From Methanobacterium sp. PtaB.Bin024 (GTDB taxonomy: Archaea > Methanobacteriota > Methanobacteria > Methanobacteriales > Methanobacteriaceae): a DNA stretch of 64,000 bases. Below the pieces are notes generated by a model that was not told where the DNA came from, did no database searches, and saw nothing but the letters and a program-made list of their open reading frames with translations. Each line of letters begins with the position of its first letter. The first letter of the stretch is position 1. This document shows, one piece after another, positions 32,095 to 41,900 of this stretch. The position numbers and the translations under genes are program-made. The stretch lies in the NCBI GenBank assembly GCA_002067065.1, contig MVPY01000099.1:62001-126000 (forward strand), in the 5' to 3' direction.

Positions 32095-32252
32095 TTAATC
32101 ACCAACAATACAGATTTTAATAATTATGAATACAATGAATGATTTTACATTGAATATTGATCTATTTATAATAAAAATCATTTTCTAATATAAAATTGAT
32201 AAATCTGTGGATTTTTAAAAATAAAGAAATAGTATTTATAAAAAGAGCATAT

Positions 32253-33134
32253 CTATTTATCTTCTTCTTTAATGAATGGGACTCTGAACTTGAATATGCA
32301 TTTATTTGAACCATCAGCAATGGTGGCCTTTTTTTCTACTTTACCCTCCATCCCGGTCCAATCAAAAGATTGTTGCATTATAGCTTGGCAGTTAAGGCAG
32401 AAAACAGGATTTTTTTTAGCATCATCTAACCAGGGGCAGTTATGGAATTTAAAAAGATTAACCTGGCCTTTGGTTTCTATTTCAGTTTGGACACCGAAGT
32501 CAGCAAAAAGACGGGCCACCCAATCAAGATAAGCATTAAAAATACCCTCTAAATCAGTTATATTCTCTTCTTCAACAGTGTCTCCTAATTCTTGCTCAAA
32601 ACGAGGTCTCATATCTTCTTCAAGGCGTGATGCGAAGATTTTAAGTAATGTTTCCTTGATTTCAGCATCAGACTTGTCTGCTGATGTGGACGCCGAAAGG
32701 ATGAAGTCATAAAAATCTGCTAAAATCTTTTTTTTCAGGGTTTCACTCTTTTTCTTGTCTTTAGCATGTTTATAAATGGCCATCTCAAGATTGGCATTAA
32801 GTTCGCTCTTTTTGAATGGTTTAATAATGTAGCCATATGGTTCGGTTCTTCGAGCCCTTTCTAGTACTTCCTCATCTGAGTACGCGGTCAGGTAAATAAT
32901 TGGAACATCCAATTGCTTCCGTATTTTGGAAGCAGCTTCTATACCGTCCATATTCCCTTTTAAGACAATATCAACTAAAATTAGGTCAGGCTCTGTTTCT
33001 AGGGCAGTTTTAACAGCATCTTCCCCAGTGTATACAATATCAATTACCTGATAATCCAGTTCTTCCAGTTTTTGTTTAATGCCCATGGCGACTATTGCTT
33101 CATCTTCAACAACAAGTATACGAGATTTGACCAT
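32253..33134 (-). CDS. Response regulator with methanogen output domain (Cys4)
   Basis: Residues 1-120 are a CheY-like receiver (VVEDEAIVAMGIKQKLEE, phosphoacceptor Asp in ILVDIVLKG, TAYSDEE, GYIIKPF). The rest, about 160 residues, is not a DNA-binding domain; I recognise it as the methanogen output domain type. It holds four cysteines, Cys233, Cys246, Cys249 and Cys279, in a CPW-x10-FC-x2-C...C arrangement also seen in the protein at 44776, which suggests a metal centre. Its ATG overlaps the stop of the upstream kinase gene (TGATG), so the two are translationally coupled. Confidence 0.85.
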   Translation of the reverse strand: MVKSRILVVEDEAIVAMGIKQKLEELDYQVIDIVYTGEDAVKTALETEPDLILVDIVLKGNMDGIEAASKIRKQLDVPIIYLTAYSDEEVLERARRTEPYGYIIKPFKKSELNANLEMAIYKHAKDKKKSETLKKKILADFYDFILSASTSADKSDAEIKETLLKIFASRLEEDMRPRFEQELGDTVEEENITDLEGIFNAYLDWVARLFADFGVQTEIETKGQVNLFKFHNCPWLDDAKKNPVFCLNCQAIMQQSFDWTGMEGKVEKKATIADGSNKCIFKFRVPFIKEEDK

Positions 33135-34927
33135 CAGATCCGCTCCACATATTCAAGTTCATTAAATTCGATTAAAAACTCTTTATTCTCCCAGTTTATG
33201 GTTAACTCCCCATCTAACTGTTTTGTAAGGCTGCTGATAAGTTTCATTCCTAGAGTGTCCGTATTTTTGATTTCAAATTCCTTTGGAAATGGTTTGCCAT
33301 TATCTTTGATTTTCAACAAATATTTTTCATTATCTTTTTTGGAAAGTTCCAGATCTATTTCTCCTTCACCCTGGGGGAAGGCATGTTTTAATGCGTTAGA
33401 GATTAGTTCGTTTATAATAAGCCCACAAGGGATAGCTGTTTCAATACCCATTATAACATCATCATCTATTTTGGTATTGATTCTGATGTTTCCTGTGTCA
33501 ACACCGAAAGAATGGAGTAGATCATTGGTTAGGCTTTTAATATATTTTTTAAAGTTTACACTGTTCAAATCATCGGATTGGTAAAGATTTTCATGTATCA
33601 ATGCAATGGACATTATGCGGTTTTGACTTTCTCGGTAAAGGTCAATAACAGTCTGATCATCGCTTTGTGCTGATTGGAGACTTAGAAGGGTGGATATGAT
33701 CTGCAAATTGTTTTTCACACGATGATGGACTTCCCTTAGCAGGATCTCTTTCTCCCTTAGGGATTTCATTATTCTGTCTTCTGCTAGTTTTCGTTCAGTT
33801 ATGTCCCGGCCCACACCAACAAATGCTTCTAACTTCCCTTCATCATCCATTATTGCTTTATCTGCCCAGGCAATCCAGCGCCATCCATGCATGGTTAGCA
33901 AACGATGTTCAAGAAAAACTACATATGGAGGATTATGTAGTTTATCCAGGGCCCGATATGTTTTTTCCTGATCTTCCTGGTGCACCAGTGGCAAGAAGTT
34001 ACTTCCTATAATTTTTTCCTCGTCACGTCCCAATACTTCGCTGTAGGATGGGCTGGCAAAGAGGATCTCCCCATCTGGATTAAATTTAATCACCATATCA
34101 GTCTGATTTTCAACCATTAATCGATATTTTTCTTCACTATTTTTTAATGCATTTTCTATTCTTTTTTGTTCAGTTAGATCCCTTCCAGTAGCGAAGATAA
34201 TATTTTTCTCGGCTTTTGTTACAGGGGTAATGGTTAACTCCAGTATCTTGATTTCGTCATTGATTTTCAGAGGTAATTCCACAATGCGTCCCGTGAACCA
34301 GTCTTCCATATTAATAGGGGTTGCTTCTGGTGGAAGATAATCCTGTATTCTTTGGTTTAGAAGTTTGGAAGGCTCTGTTTCCATAAAATCCAATGCTGCC
34401 TGGTTAAACTCCGTAAACTTCCCATCTTCACTTAATACCAATATAGGATTTTTATTTTCCTCAAACAGAGCTCTGAATTTTTTTTCACTTTCTTTAAGTG
34501 CTTTTTCAGCTATTTTTTTTTCTAAATGTTCTTTTGATTCTTTAAGAGCTCTTTTAACAGCGTATCCTAGTTTAGACAGATTATGTTTAAGCACGTAATC
34601 TGTTGCTCCCTTTTTGAGCATCTCCACGGCGAATTCTTCCCCTATCTTTCCACTGACAAAGATGAAAGGTGTGTGTGGAGATTTTTCTTGGGCAATATGC
34701 AGGGCTGATACTCCATCAAACTGAGGTAAAGAATGGTCTGCTAGTATGATGTGTGGTTGCCATTCTTCTACTTCTTGAATGTACTCATCTTTCTTCTCAA
34801 CAATATGGGTCTCGAAATCGAAACCTTCTTTTTTCAGTTCTCTTGATATCAGTTCTGCATCTAATGGGACGTCTTCCAGGATCAGGACTCTAATAGTTTC
34901 TTCCATAAAATCACTAGGGACATTCAT
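33134..34927 (-). CDS. Receiver-PAS-PAS-histidine kinase (HisKA_2 type)
   Basis: The 597-residue cytoplasmic protein has a receiver at residues 8-125 (LILEDVPLDAEL, IILADHSLPQFDG), a PAS domain at about 145-260, a second PAS at about 270-390, and a HisKA_2-type kinase with the phosphoacceptor histidine in REVHHRVKNNLQI and the ATP-binding N box in LIINELISNALKHAFP. It has no membrane helix, so it senses an internal signal or takes phosphate from a partner. It starts seven bases after the small response regulator and overlaps the output-domain regulator by one base, so the three form an operon. Confidence 0.9.
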   Translation of the reverse strand: MNVPSDFMEETIRVLILEDVPLDAELISRELKKEGFDFETHIVEKKDEYIQEVEEWQPHIILADHSLPQFDGVSALHIAQEKSPHTPFIFVSGKIGEEFAVEMLKKGATDYVLKHNLSKLGYAVKRALKESKEHLEKKIAEKALKESEKKFRALFEENKNPILVLSEDGKFTEFNQAALDFMETEPSKLLNQRIQDYLPPEATPINMEDWFTGRIVELPLKINDEIKILELTITPVTKAEKNIIFATGRDLTEQKRIENALKNSEEKYRLMVENQTDMVIKFNPDGEILFASPSYSEVLGRDEEKIIGSNFLPLVHQEDQEKTYRALDKLHNPPYVVFLEHRLLTMHGWRWIAWADKAIMDDEGKLEAFVGVGRDITERKLAEDRIMKSLREKEILLREVHHRVKNNLQIISTLLSLQSAQSDDQTVIDLYRESQNRIMSIALIHENLYQSDDLNSVNFKKYIKSLTNDLLHSFGVDTGNIRINTKIDDDVIMGIETAIPCGLIINELISNALKHAFPQGEGEIDLELSKKDNEKYLLKIKDNGKPFPKEFEIKNTDTLGMKLISSLTKQLDGELTINWENKEFLIEFNELEYVERI

Positions 34928-34934
34928 AACAACA

Positions 34935-35372
34935 TTAAGGAGGATTATTTATTAACATCCAGTAAAATCCGAGGGTAGAAACGGCTTCTATGAAGTCGTC
35001 GAATTCCACGGGTTTACTGACATAACTATTTACTCCTAACTTGTAACTTTCCACTATATCTCGGTCTTCTTGGGAAGATGTTAAAACCACCACAGGTATG
35101 TGATTGGTTCGTTCATCTGCCTTAATCTTCTGCAGTACTTCCAACCCATCAACCTTTGGCATCCTTAAATCAAGTAATATGAGTTTTGGTATCTTATCAA
35201 CATCTCTATCAGCAAACTGTCCTGTTGCAAATATGAAGTCAAGTGCTTCGGCCCCATCTTTCACCCAAACTACTTGATTGGCCAGGTTTTTTCTTTTAAG
35301 GGCTCTCATGGTAAGTTCGGCATCAGTCGGGTTATCTTCTACCAATAAAATATCAGCTTCTTCAAAATCCAT
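34935..35372 (-). CDS. Single-domain response regulator (Rcp1-like)
   Basis: The 145-residue protein is a lone receiver of the type that serves phytochrome-like kinases: ILLVEDNPTDAELTMRAL, phosphoacceptor Asp in LILLDLRMPKVDG, VVVLTSS and NSYVSKPVEFDDF. With no output domain it probably shuttles phosphate between the membrane kinase upstream and the hybrid kinase downstream. I chose the ATG six to seven bases after AAGGTG, five codons inside the longest frame. Confidence 0.9.
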   Translation of the reverse strand: MDFEEADILLVEDNPTDAELTMRALKRKNLANQVVWVKDGAEALDFIFATGQFADRDVDKIPKLILLDLRMPKVDGLEVLQKIKADERTNHIPVVVLTSSQEDRDIVESYKLGVNSYVSKPVEFDDFIEAVSTLGFYWMLINNPP

Positions 35373-35485
35373 TAAAACACCTTTCATTCATTTATTTTCT
35401 TAGTATTAGTTAAGATTTCTCTTTAATTGTCTCATTCATACTTCAGATAAATTTTTTTCCTTTAAATTTTATGGAAACTCTTTTT

Positions 35486-36385
35486 TTATTTAGGTTTATC
35501 TTTGGGGATGGTGAAATAAATAGTTGCACCTCCGTCCACGGATCCTTCACCCCAAACACGCCCTCCATGTCGTCTGATAACTCTTTGCACAATGGAAAGG
35601 CCAACTCCTGTTCCTTCAAACTCTTCAGGGCTGTGCAGTCTCTGGAAAAGGCCAAAAAGTTTGTTGATATATTTCATGTCAAATCCAGCTCCATTGTCCC
35701 TGACGTAATATACTATTTCTTTTCCCTTTTCTTTGCCCCCCACCTCAATAATAGCAGTTTCTCTGTTGCGTGTAAATTTTATGGCATTACCAATAAGGTT
35801 CTGGAATACCTGGCCCAGCATGGAACGATCACCATAAACGTTAGGGAGATTCCCCACAGAAAATTCAATATTTCTATCGTTCGTATCTGTCTGAAATTCA
35901 TTATAAACACTCTTTGCAAGGGCTGCCATGTCAATTTCGTTTAGAACCATTTCTTGACGGCTTGCACGGGATAATAAGAGGATATCATCTATCAGATGCC
36001 CCATTTTTGCAGTGTTTTCCCTTACAATATTGAGGAGTCTTATTCCCTCTTCATCCAATGTATCTTCATAATCTTCTAACAGTATCCTAGAAAAACCATC
36101 AATTGCTCTTAGTGGAACTCTTAAATCATGGGAAACAGAATATGCAAATGCTTCTAACTCTTGATTGGCATCTTCCAGCTTTTCACTCTGTTTTTTAAGT
36201 TTTTCGTTAAGATCATTAAGTTTTCTTATTTTTTCAATTCTCTCAGCAAGAATAGCTACCAAAATTACTACAATAATAAGCATTAACAAACGGAAGTAAT
36301 CTTCATTTATTAAAGATATATTTAAAGCATTATAAACAGGTTCAATAGCATATAAGAAACTTATTAACATTGAGTTAATGGCCAT
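35486..36385 (-). CDS. Membrane-bound histidine kinase (phytochrome-like HisKA)
   Basis: The 299-residue kinase has a hydrophobic N-terminal region with one clear helix (FRLLMLIIVVILVAILAERI), then a coiled coil (residues ~50-80), and a HisKA domain with His in FAYSVSHDLRVPLRAI. The ATPase region shows QNLIGNAIKFT, DNGAGFD and GTGVGLSIVQRV. There is no large extracellular sensor. It heads a cluster of four same-strand signalling genes, with 113 bases before the next one, so it probably donates phosphate to the small receiver. Confidence 0.9.
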   Translation of the reverse strand: MAINSMLISFLYAIEPVYNALNISLINEDYFRLLMLIIVVILVAILAERIEKIRKLNDLNEKLKKQSEKLEDANQELEAFAYSVSHDLRVPLRAIDGFSRILLEDYEDTLDEEGIRLLNIVRENTAKMGHLIDDILLLSRASRQEMVLNEIDMAALAKSVYNEFQTDTNDRNIEFSVGNLPNVYGDRSMLGQVFQNLIGNAIKFTRNRETAIIEVGGKEKGKEIVYYVRDNGAGFDMKYINKLFGLFQRLHSPEEFEGTGVGLSIVQRVIRRHGGRVWGEGSVDGGATIYFTIPKDKPK

Positions 36386-36760
36386 ATCTTACCCCCTTTC
36401 AATAAACTATTAGCCAATTTATGTTTTTTATTATACATGTAATTTACCACCTTTTCACAACAATATAAATATTTAACCCAAGATTTGGACATATTATCAC
36501 AATAAATTTGATCACAATAAATTTGATGAATATCTCCAGATTATTGTTAAACCAATAGCCTTCTTATATTATTAATATGATTTTATTATATTAATAAACA
36601 TGGTAATGCTTAAATAAAACGTATAAAAAGGAATTCAATAATTCAAAAAAAAATGCAATGAAAACAATAAAAAGAAGATAAATTAGATAAATATTCAAAA
36701 ATTATAATGAAATTGAAGCATGGATATTTTGTTTTTCCTTAATTTTGGCTCTATTTTCAT
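36386..36760. other. Non-coding AT-rich gap with a 15-bp direct duplication
   Basis: This 375-base gap between the 3' end of uvrA and the kinase start holds no open frame with a ribosome binding site. ACAATAAATTTGATC-type repeats occur near 36498-36528 (two adjacent copies). The kinase promoter should lie in the right-reading part near 36420-36480, where several TATA-like stretches are present, none clearly better than the rest. Confidence 0.5.
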
Positions 36761-39673
36761 TTATTTTGCATGGTTCTGTGTCTTAGACTCATTAATCTCT
36801 TTTCTTTCTTCTATTTCTTTGTTTAATGATCTGGAATTTTCATTCAGGACTTCTTTTAAGAATTCTCCGGTGTAAGATCCACTGGCTGCAATTTTTTCAG
36901 GTGTACCCTGGGCAACCACCATTCCCCCTCCATCTCCACCTTCAGGTCCTAGATCAATGATATGGTCGGCGGTTTTTATCACATCCAGGTTGTGTTCAAT
37001 AACCAGAACAGTATTCCCCCCGTCACGAAGCCGTCCCAGAACTTGCAATAGTTTCCTGATATCTGCAAAGTGTAGTCCAGTAGTGGGTTCATCTAATATA
37101 TAAAGGGTGCGACCAGTGCTCTGACGGCTTAATTCCTTGGCTAACTTAACCCTCTGAGCCTCACCCCCTGATAAGGTAGTGGCAGGTTGCCCCAATTTAA
37201 TGTAACTGAGTCCCACATCATCCAGGGTCTGTAATTTCTTTTTTATACGGGGGATGTTCTCGAAAAACTCCAGTGCCTCTTCAACAGTCATGTCCAATAC
37301 TTCAGAAATGTTTTTACCCTTGTAACGGACTTCTAGGGTCTCTCGATTGTATCTTTTCCCTTTACAGACTTCACAGGGCACGTAAACATCAGCTAAAAAG
37401 TGCATTTCGATTTTAATTATCCCATCACCCGTGCAGGCCTCACACCTTCCTCCTTTAACATTGAAACTGAACCTTCCAGGTTTGTAACCCCTCTTTTTGG
37501 AGGTGGGTGTTTGGGCAAAAATCTCCCTGATATATGTGAACACCCCCGTATAAGTTGCAGGGTTAGAGCGGGGGGTTCGGCCAATAGGTGACTGATCAAT
37601 GATGATTACTTTGTCCACGTGTTCTACACCAGTAATGGTATCATGTTTACCGGGATTAAGGTGTTTGTGGTTTAAAGTTCCATACAATCCCTTGTAGAGA
37701 ACATCATTTATAAGAGTACTCTTACCAGACCCGGAAACTCCAGTGATGCACGTGAACACACCCATAGGGAATTTCACATCGATATTTTTAAGGTTATGTT
37801 CCCGGGCACCCTTCACAGTCAGATGGTTACCATTGGCTAAGGTCCTTTTAGGGGGGATGGGTATAGTTTCTTGGCGGGAAAGGTAATGACCAGTTATGGA
37901 GTCAGGATTTTCCATGATGTCATGGGGAGTTCCAGTAGCTGTGATCCAGCCTCCGTGTTCTCCTGCTCCTGGTCCGATATCCACCACATGATCGGCGTTG
38001 AGTATGGTATCTTCATCATGTTCCACCACAATAAGGGTGTTTCCAATATCCCTTAATTTCTTGAGAGTCTCTATAAGCTGATGGTTATCGCGCTGATGAA
38101 GCCCAATACTGGGCTCATCTAGAATGTAGAGAACACCAACCAATCTTGACCCGATCTGTGTGGCTAAACGTATTCTTTGGGCTTCTCCACCTGAAAGGCT
38201 ACCAGAAGACCTGCCAAGGGTGATGTAATCCAGCCCAACGTCTTTTAAGAATTTTAAACGTTCTTTAATTTCTTTTAAAACTTCGTGGCCAATGAACTGT
38301 TCCCTTTCTGACAGCTCCAAGCTTTCAAAGAACTTAGATGAGTCCTTAATGGGCATATCAACGATTTGGGGGATGTTTTTACCCCCTACTGTAACGCTAC
38401 GGCTTTCAGGTCTCAGGCGGGTTCCATTACAGGCCGGACATTTTCGGTCACTCATGAACTGGCCCATATAACTACGCATATAATTGGATTTGGTTTCCAT
38501 ATAGATTCTTTCCATACGCCGTACAACACCCTCAAAATAACGATGAACCCGGTGAAGACGGTTTTTCCTCTGGAAAACAAATTCAATCTTATCTGGAGAA
38601 CCATACAAAATAATTTCTTGATATTTAGAAGGTAGATCTTTAAAGGGAGTGTCCATGCTGAAGCCGTAATGGTCAGCCACCGCCCTTACCATCTGTCCAT
38701 AATAGTTATCCCTGTGTTTGGATTTGCTCCATGGTAGGATGGCCCCTTCATTCAATGAAAGTTCAGGATCTGGAACCACCAGATCAGCATCGATCTCCAG
38801 TTTACTTCCCAGCCCATTACACTCTGGACAGGCTCCATGGGGACTGTTAAATGAAAACATTCTGGGGCTTATCTCTTCAAAATTGATACCACAGTCAGTG
38901 CAGGCAAAGTGTTCACTGTAGATCTTTTCTTTTGGATTTTCATCTGTTCCATAGACTACGATTAAGAGTCCTTCACCTAGTTCAAGGGCGGTTTCCACAG
39001 AATCAGCGAGTCTGCTTTCAAAATCACGGTCATAACGGATCACCAAACGGTCTACCACTGCTTCTATGCTATGTTTAAAATTTTTCTCCAATTGGAACTC
39101 AGATTCCAGGTTATGAATTTCTCCATCTACCCTTACCCTTACAAATCCTTTACGCCGTAGTTCCTGGAACACTTTCTGATGTTCGCCCTTCCTGTCCCTG
39201 ACTAGGGGTGCCAGGATCTGTATTTTACTGCCTTCTTTTTCCAGTAGTATGTTGTCTACTATTTGGCCAGCTGTCTGTTGACTGATGGTCTTACCACACT
39301 GATGGCAGTGTGGAATACCTATACGTGCAAATAGAAGTCTTAAATAATCATAAATCTCTGTTACAGTTCCAACAGTGGAACGGGGGTTCATTCTGGTTGT
39401 TTTCTGGTCAATTGATATGGCAGGGGATAGTCCTTCAATGTAATCCACTTCTGGTTTCTTCATTTGCCCCAGAAACTGCCTGGCGTAAGCAGAGAGTGAT
39501 TCAACATAACGTCTCTGCCCTTCAGCATAGATGGTGTCAAAGGCAAGGGAAGACTTCCCTGATCCACTGATCCCAGTAATAACGACAAACTGGTCTCTGG
39601 GAATCTCCAGGTCTATATTTTTAAGATTGTGCTCCCTGGCGCCCTTAATTAATATGTTACTTTTTTTACTCAT
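36761..39673 (-). CDS. uvrA: Excinuclease ABC subunit A
   Basis: UvrA finds bulky DNA damage and loads UvrB. The 970-residue protein has two ABC ATPase modules: Walker A GISGSGKS at residues 34-41 and a second GVSGSGKS in the C-terminal half, each with an LSGGEAQR signature. Two zinc modules are seen (CTDCG...CPECNG and CEACTGDG...CEVCKG). It is full length. The gene follows uvrB by 15 bases in one operon. The C-terminal 20 residues are charged and non-conserved. UvrABC in archaea is regarded as acquired from bacteria. Confidence 0.98.
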   Translation of the reverse strand: MSKKSNILIKGAREHNLKNIDLEIPRDQFVVITGISGSGKSSLAFDTIYAEGQRRYVESLSAYARQFLGQMKKPEVDYIEGLSPAISIDQKTTRMNPRSTVGTVTEIYDYLRLLFARIGIPHCHQCGKTISQQTAGQIVDNILLEKEGSKIQILAPLVRDRKGEHQKVFQELRRKGFVRVRVDGEIHNLESEFQLEKNFKHSIEAVVDRLVIRYDRDFESRLADSVETALELGEGLLIVVYGTDENPKEKIYSEHFACTDCGINFEEISPRMFSFNSPHGACPECNGLGSKLEIDADLVVPDPELSLNEGAILPWSKSKHRDNYYGQMVRAVADHYGFSMDTPFKDLPSKYQEIILYGSPDKIEFVFQRKNRLHRVHRYFEGVVRRMERIYMETKSNYMRSYMGQFMSDRKCPACNGTRLRPESRSVTVGGKNIPQIVDMPIKDSSKFFESLELSEREQFIGHEVLKEIKERLKFLKDVGLDYITLGRSSGSLSGGEAQRIRLATQIGSRLVGVLYILDEPSIGLHQRDNHQLIETLKKLRDIGNTLIVVEHDEDTILNADHVVDIGPGAGEHGGWITATGTPHDIMENPDSITGHYLSRQETIPIPPKRTLANGNHLTVKGAREHNLKNIDVKFPMGVFTCITGVSGSGKSTLINDVLYKGLYGTLNHKHLNPGKHDTITGVEHVDKVIIIDQSPIGRTPRSNPATYTGVFTYIREIFAQTPTSKKRGYKPGRFSFNVKGGRCEACTGDGIIKIEMHFLADVYVPCEVCKGKRYNRETLEVRYKGKNISEVLDMTVEEALEFFENIPRIKKKLQTLDDVGLSYIKLGQPATTLSGGEAQRVKLAKELSRQSTGRTLYILDEPTTGLHFADIRKLLQVLGRLRDGGNTVLVIEHNLDVIKTADHIIDLGPEGGDGGGMVVAQGTPEKIAASGSYTGEFLKEVLNENSRSLNKEIEERKEINESKTQNHAK

Positions 39674-39688
39674 GAGAGTGAAACTCCT

Positions 39689-41644
39689 TTAATCTGAAAC
39701 TCCTTCCAGAATCATTATTTTATCACGAATGTTAGCTGCTTCTTCAAAATCCAGTCGAGTGGCTGCTTTTTTCATTTCCTCTTTTAAATCTTTAATCAGA
39801 AGACGTAATTCATCCTTAGGCATTTTTTCCACATCATCACGCATAACAACGTCTGTTTTTTCGGTTTTTTCTTTTAATGTCCGTTCAGTACTTCTAGGAA
39901 TAATATCATGATCTTTATTGTATTTTAACTGCATTTTTCGCCGTTTGTTAGTAATATCCACAGCGTTACGTACGGAATCAGTTATTTCATCGGCGTATAT
40001 TATTACCTGGCCTTCTACGTTACGTGCAGCCCGACCAATGGTCTGTATGAGTGATGATTCAGAGCGAAGAAATCCTTCCTTGTCTGCATCAAGGATACCT
40101 ACCAGACCAACTTCTGGAAGGTCTAAACCCTCTCTGAGAAGGTTAACCCCCACCAGACAGTCAAATTCACCTCTACGTAGATCATCAATGATGTCAATAC
40201 GTTCTAGGGTGCTTATCTCAGAGTGCAGGTAACGGACCTTAACACCAGTACGTGCATAATAATCAGTGAGGTCTTCAGCCATACGCTTGGTTAAGGTGGT
40301 TACCAGTATTCGTTGATTGTTTTCTACCTTTTTCCTGATTTCTGCAAGTAAGTGATCAACCTGTCCCTGCACAGGTTTTAATATTACTTCAGGATCTACC
40401 AGGCCAGTGGGTCGGATAATCTGCTCTGCTACCTGCTGGCTGAGGTTCAACTCGTACTTGGCAGGTGTGGCTGAAACATAAATCACTTGGTTCTGGAGAC
40501 TCTCAAATTCTTCAAAATTCAGGGGTCTGTTTTCACGGGCTGATGGTAATCGGAATCCGTAATCTACTAGAACGTTCTTACGTGCCCGATCACCAGCATA
40601 CATCCCTCTTATCTGTGGCACGGTAACGTGTGATTCGTCAATTATGGTTAGATAATCATCTGGGAAGTAACGCAGGAGACTGTAGGGTGTTTCTCCCCAG
40701 CTGCGGCCGGAAATATGCATACTGTAGTTTTCAATACCCTGGCAGTAACCCATCTCCCTTAACATCTCCAGGTCGAATTTTGTCCGCTGTTCCAGACGTT
40801 GAGCTTCCACAAGCTTATTTTCGGCCTCCAAAACCCTCAACCTATCCTCCAATTCTTCTTCAATAGCTTTCAGGGCTTTGTTCATTTTCTCAGGAGAGGT
40901 TACAAAGTGTTTGGCAGGGAATATTATAACCTTCTCCAGTTTGTTGGTGACCTGGCCCCTTACATGATCTATAAAAGATAGGTTGTCCACTTCATCACCG
41001 AAAAGCTCGACCCTGATGGGGGTTTTTCCCTGGGCAGGGAAAATTTCCACCACATCTCCACGTACTCTGAACTTTCCCCTAGCAAAGTCAACATCGTTCC
41101 GTTCATACTGCATTTTGACCAGTTTAGAAAGTATTTCCTCTCGATCTATTTGTTGGCCTACCTCCAACATGAGCACCAGGTTTCCATAGTCTTCTGGTGC
41201 ACCAATACCATAAATACAGGACACACTAGCCACCACAATTACATCTCTCCTGCTTAAAAGTGATTGAGTGGTGCTGTGACGCATCATATCAATTTCTTCG
41301 TTGATAGAGGATTCTTTATCAATGTAAGTATCGGTTTGAGGGACATAAGCTTCTGGCTGGTAATAATCGTAGTAGCTGACAAAATATTCCACAGCGTTGT
41401 TGGGAAAAAGTTCCTTAAACTCCTCATAAAGTTGTGCTGCAAGTGTTTTATTGTGAGATATTACTAGAGTTGGTTTACACACTTTTTGAATCACATTAGC
41501 CATGGAGAAGGTTTTACCGGAACCAGTAACTCCCAAAAGGGTCTGGTGTTTCATCCCACCCCCAATACCTTCAGATAATGATTTAATGGCCTTGGGCTGA
41601 TCTCCTAATGGTTTATAAGTTGATACAAGCTCAAATTCTCTCAT
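39689..41644 (-). CDS. uvrB: Excinuclease ABC subunit B
   Basis: UvrB verifies damage and holds the pre-incision complex. The 651-residue protein has Walker A GVTGSGKT, the DNA-gripping beta-hairpin YYDYYQPEAYVPQTDTYID, helicase motifs (DESHVT, QTIGRAARN) and the C-terminal UVR domain (DFEEAANIRDKI) that contacts UvrC. It is the first gene of the uvrB-uvrA operon. Its upstream region is shared with the divergent DUF169 gene and holds an inverted repeat. Confidence 0.98.
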   Translation of the reverse strand: MREFELVSTYKPLGDQPKAIKSLSEGIGGGMKHQTLLGVTGSGKTFSMANVIQKVCKPTLVISHNKTLAAQLYEEFKELFPNNAVEYFVSYYDYYQPEAYVPQTDTYIDKESSINEEIDMMRHSTTQSLLSRRDVIVVASVSCIYGIGAPEDYGNLVLMLEVGQQIDREEILSKLVKMQYERNDVDFARGKFRVRGDVVEIFPAQGKTPIRVELFGDEVDNLSFIDHVRGQVTNKLEKVIIFPAKHFVTSPEKMNKALKAIEEELEDRLRVLEAENKLVEAQRLEQRTKFDLEMLREMGYCQGIENYSMHISGRSWGETPYSLLRYFPDDYLTIIDESHVTVPQIRGMYAGDRARKNVLVDYGFRLPSARENRPLNFEEFESLQNQVIYVSATPAKYELNLSQQVAEQIIRPTGLVDPEVILKPVQGQVDHLLAEIRKKVENNQRILVTTLTKRMAEDLTDYYARTGVKVRYLHSEISTLERIDIIDDLRRGEFDCLVGVNLLREGLDLPEVGLVGILDADKEGFLRSESSLIQTIGRAARNVEGQVIIYADEITDSVRNAVDITNKRRKMQLKYNKDHDIIPRSTERTLKEKTEKTDVVMRDDVEKMPKDELRLLIKDLKEEMKKAATRLDFEEAANIRDKIMILEGVSD

Positions 41645-41765
41645 TTACTAATCCTCTCTTGCAAAAACAAAATATTAATTATGTTGTTAAATCTAAAAAT
41701 AGATCAAAATGTCTAAATAATTATCTAAATTCTATTCCATAATATTCCATAATATATTATATATA

Positions 41766-41794
41766 ATGTACTGATCCACGGACTGTTCGTACAT
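41766..41794. promoter_or_regulatory. Inverted repeat in the uvrB divergent promoter region
   Basis: ATGTAC and GTACAT form six-base arms separated by 17 bases, next to a long TATA-like stretch (about 41745-41765). The position, between the divergent uvrB and DUF169 starts, fits an operator. The arms are short and could arise by chance. Confidence 0.3.
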
Positions 41795-41900
41795 CCATTT
41801 TTCAGAACCAACTTTGCGGGATCTTTTCCAAAATATTTAACTGCCATGTGTTTTATGATTTTTCATAGTAAGTATTTATGGATTTTTAAGGGGCTTAAAA

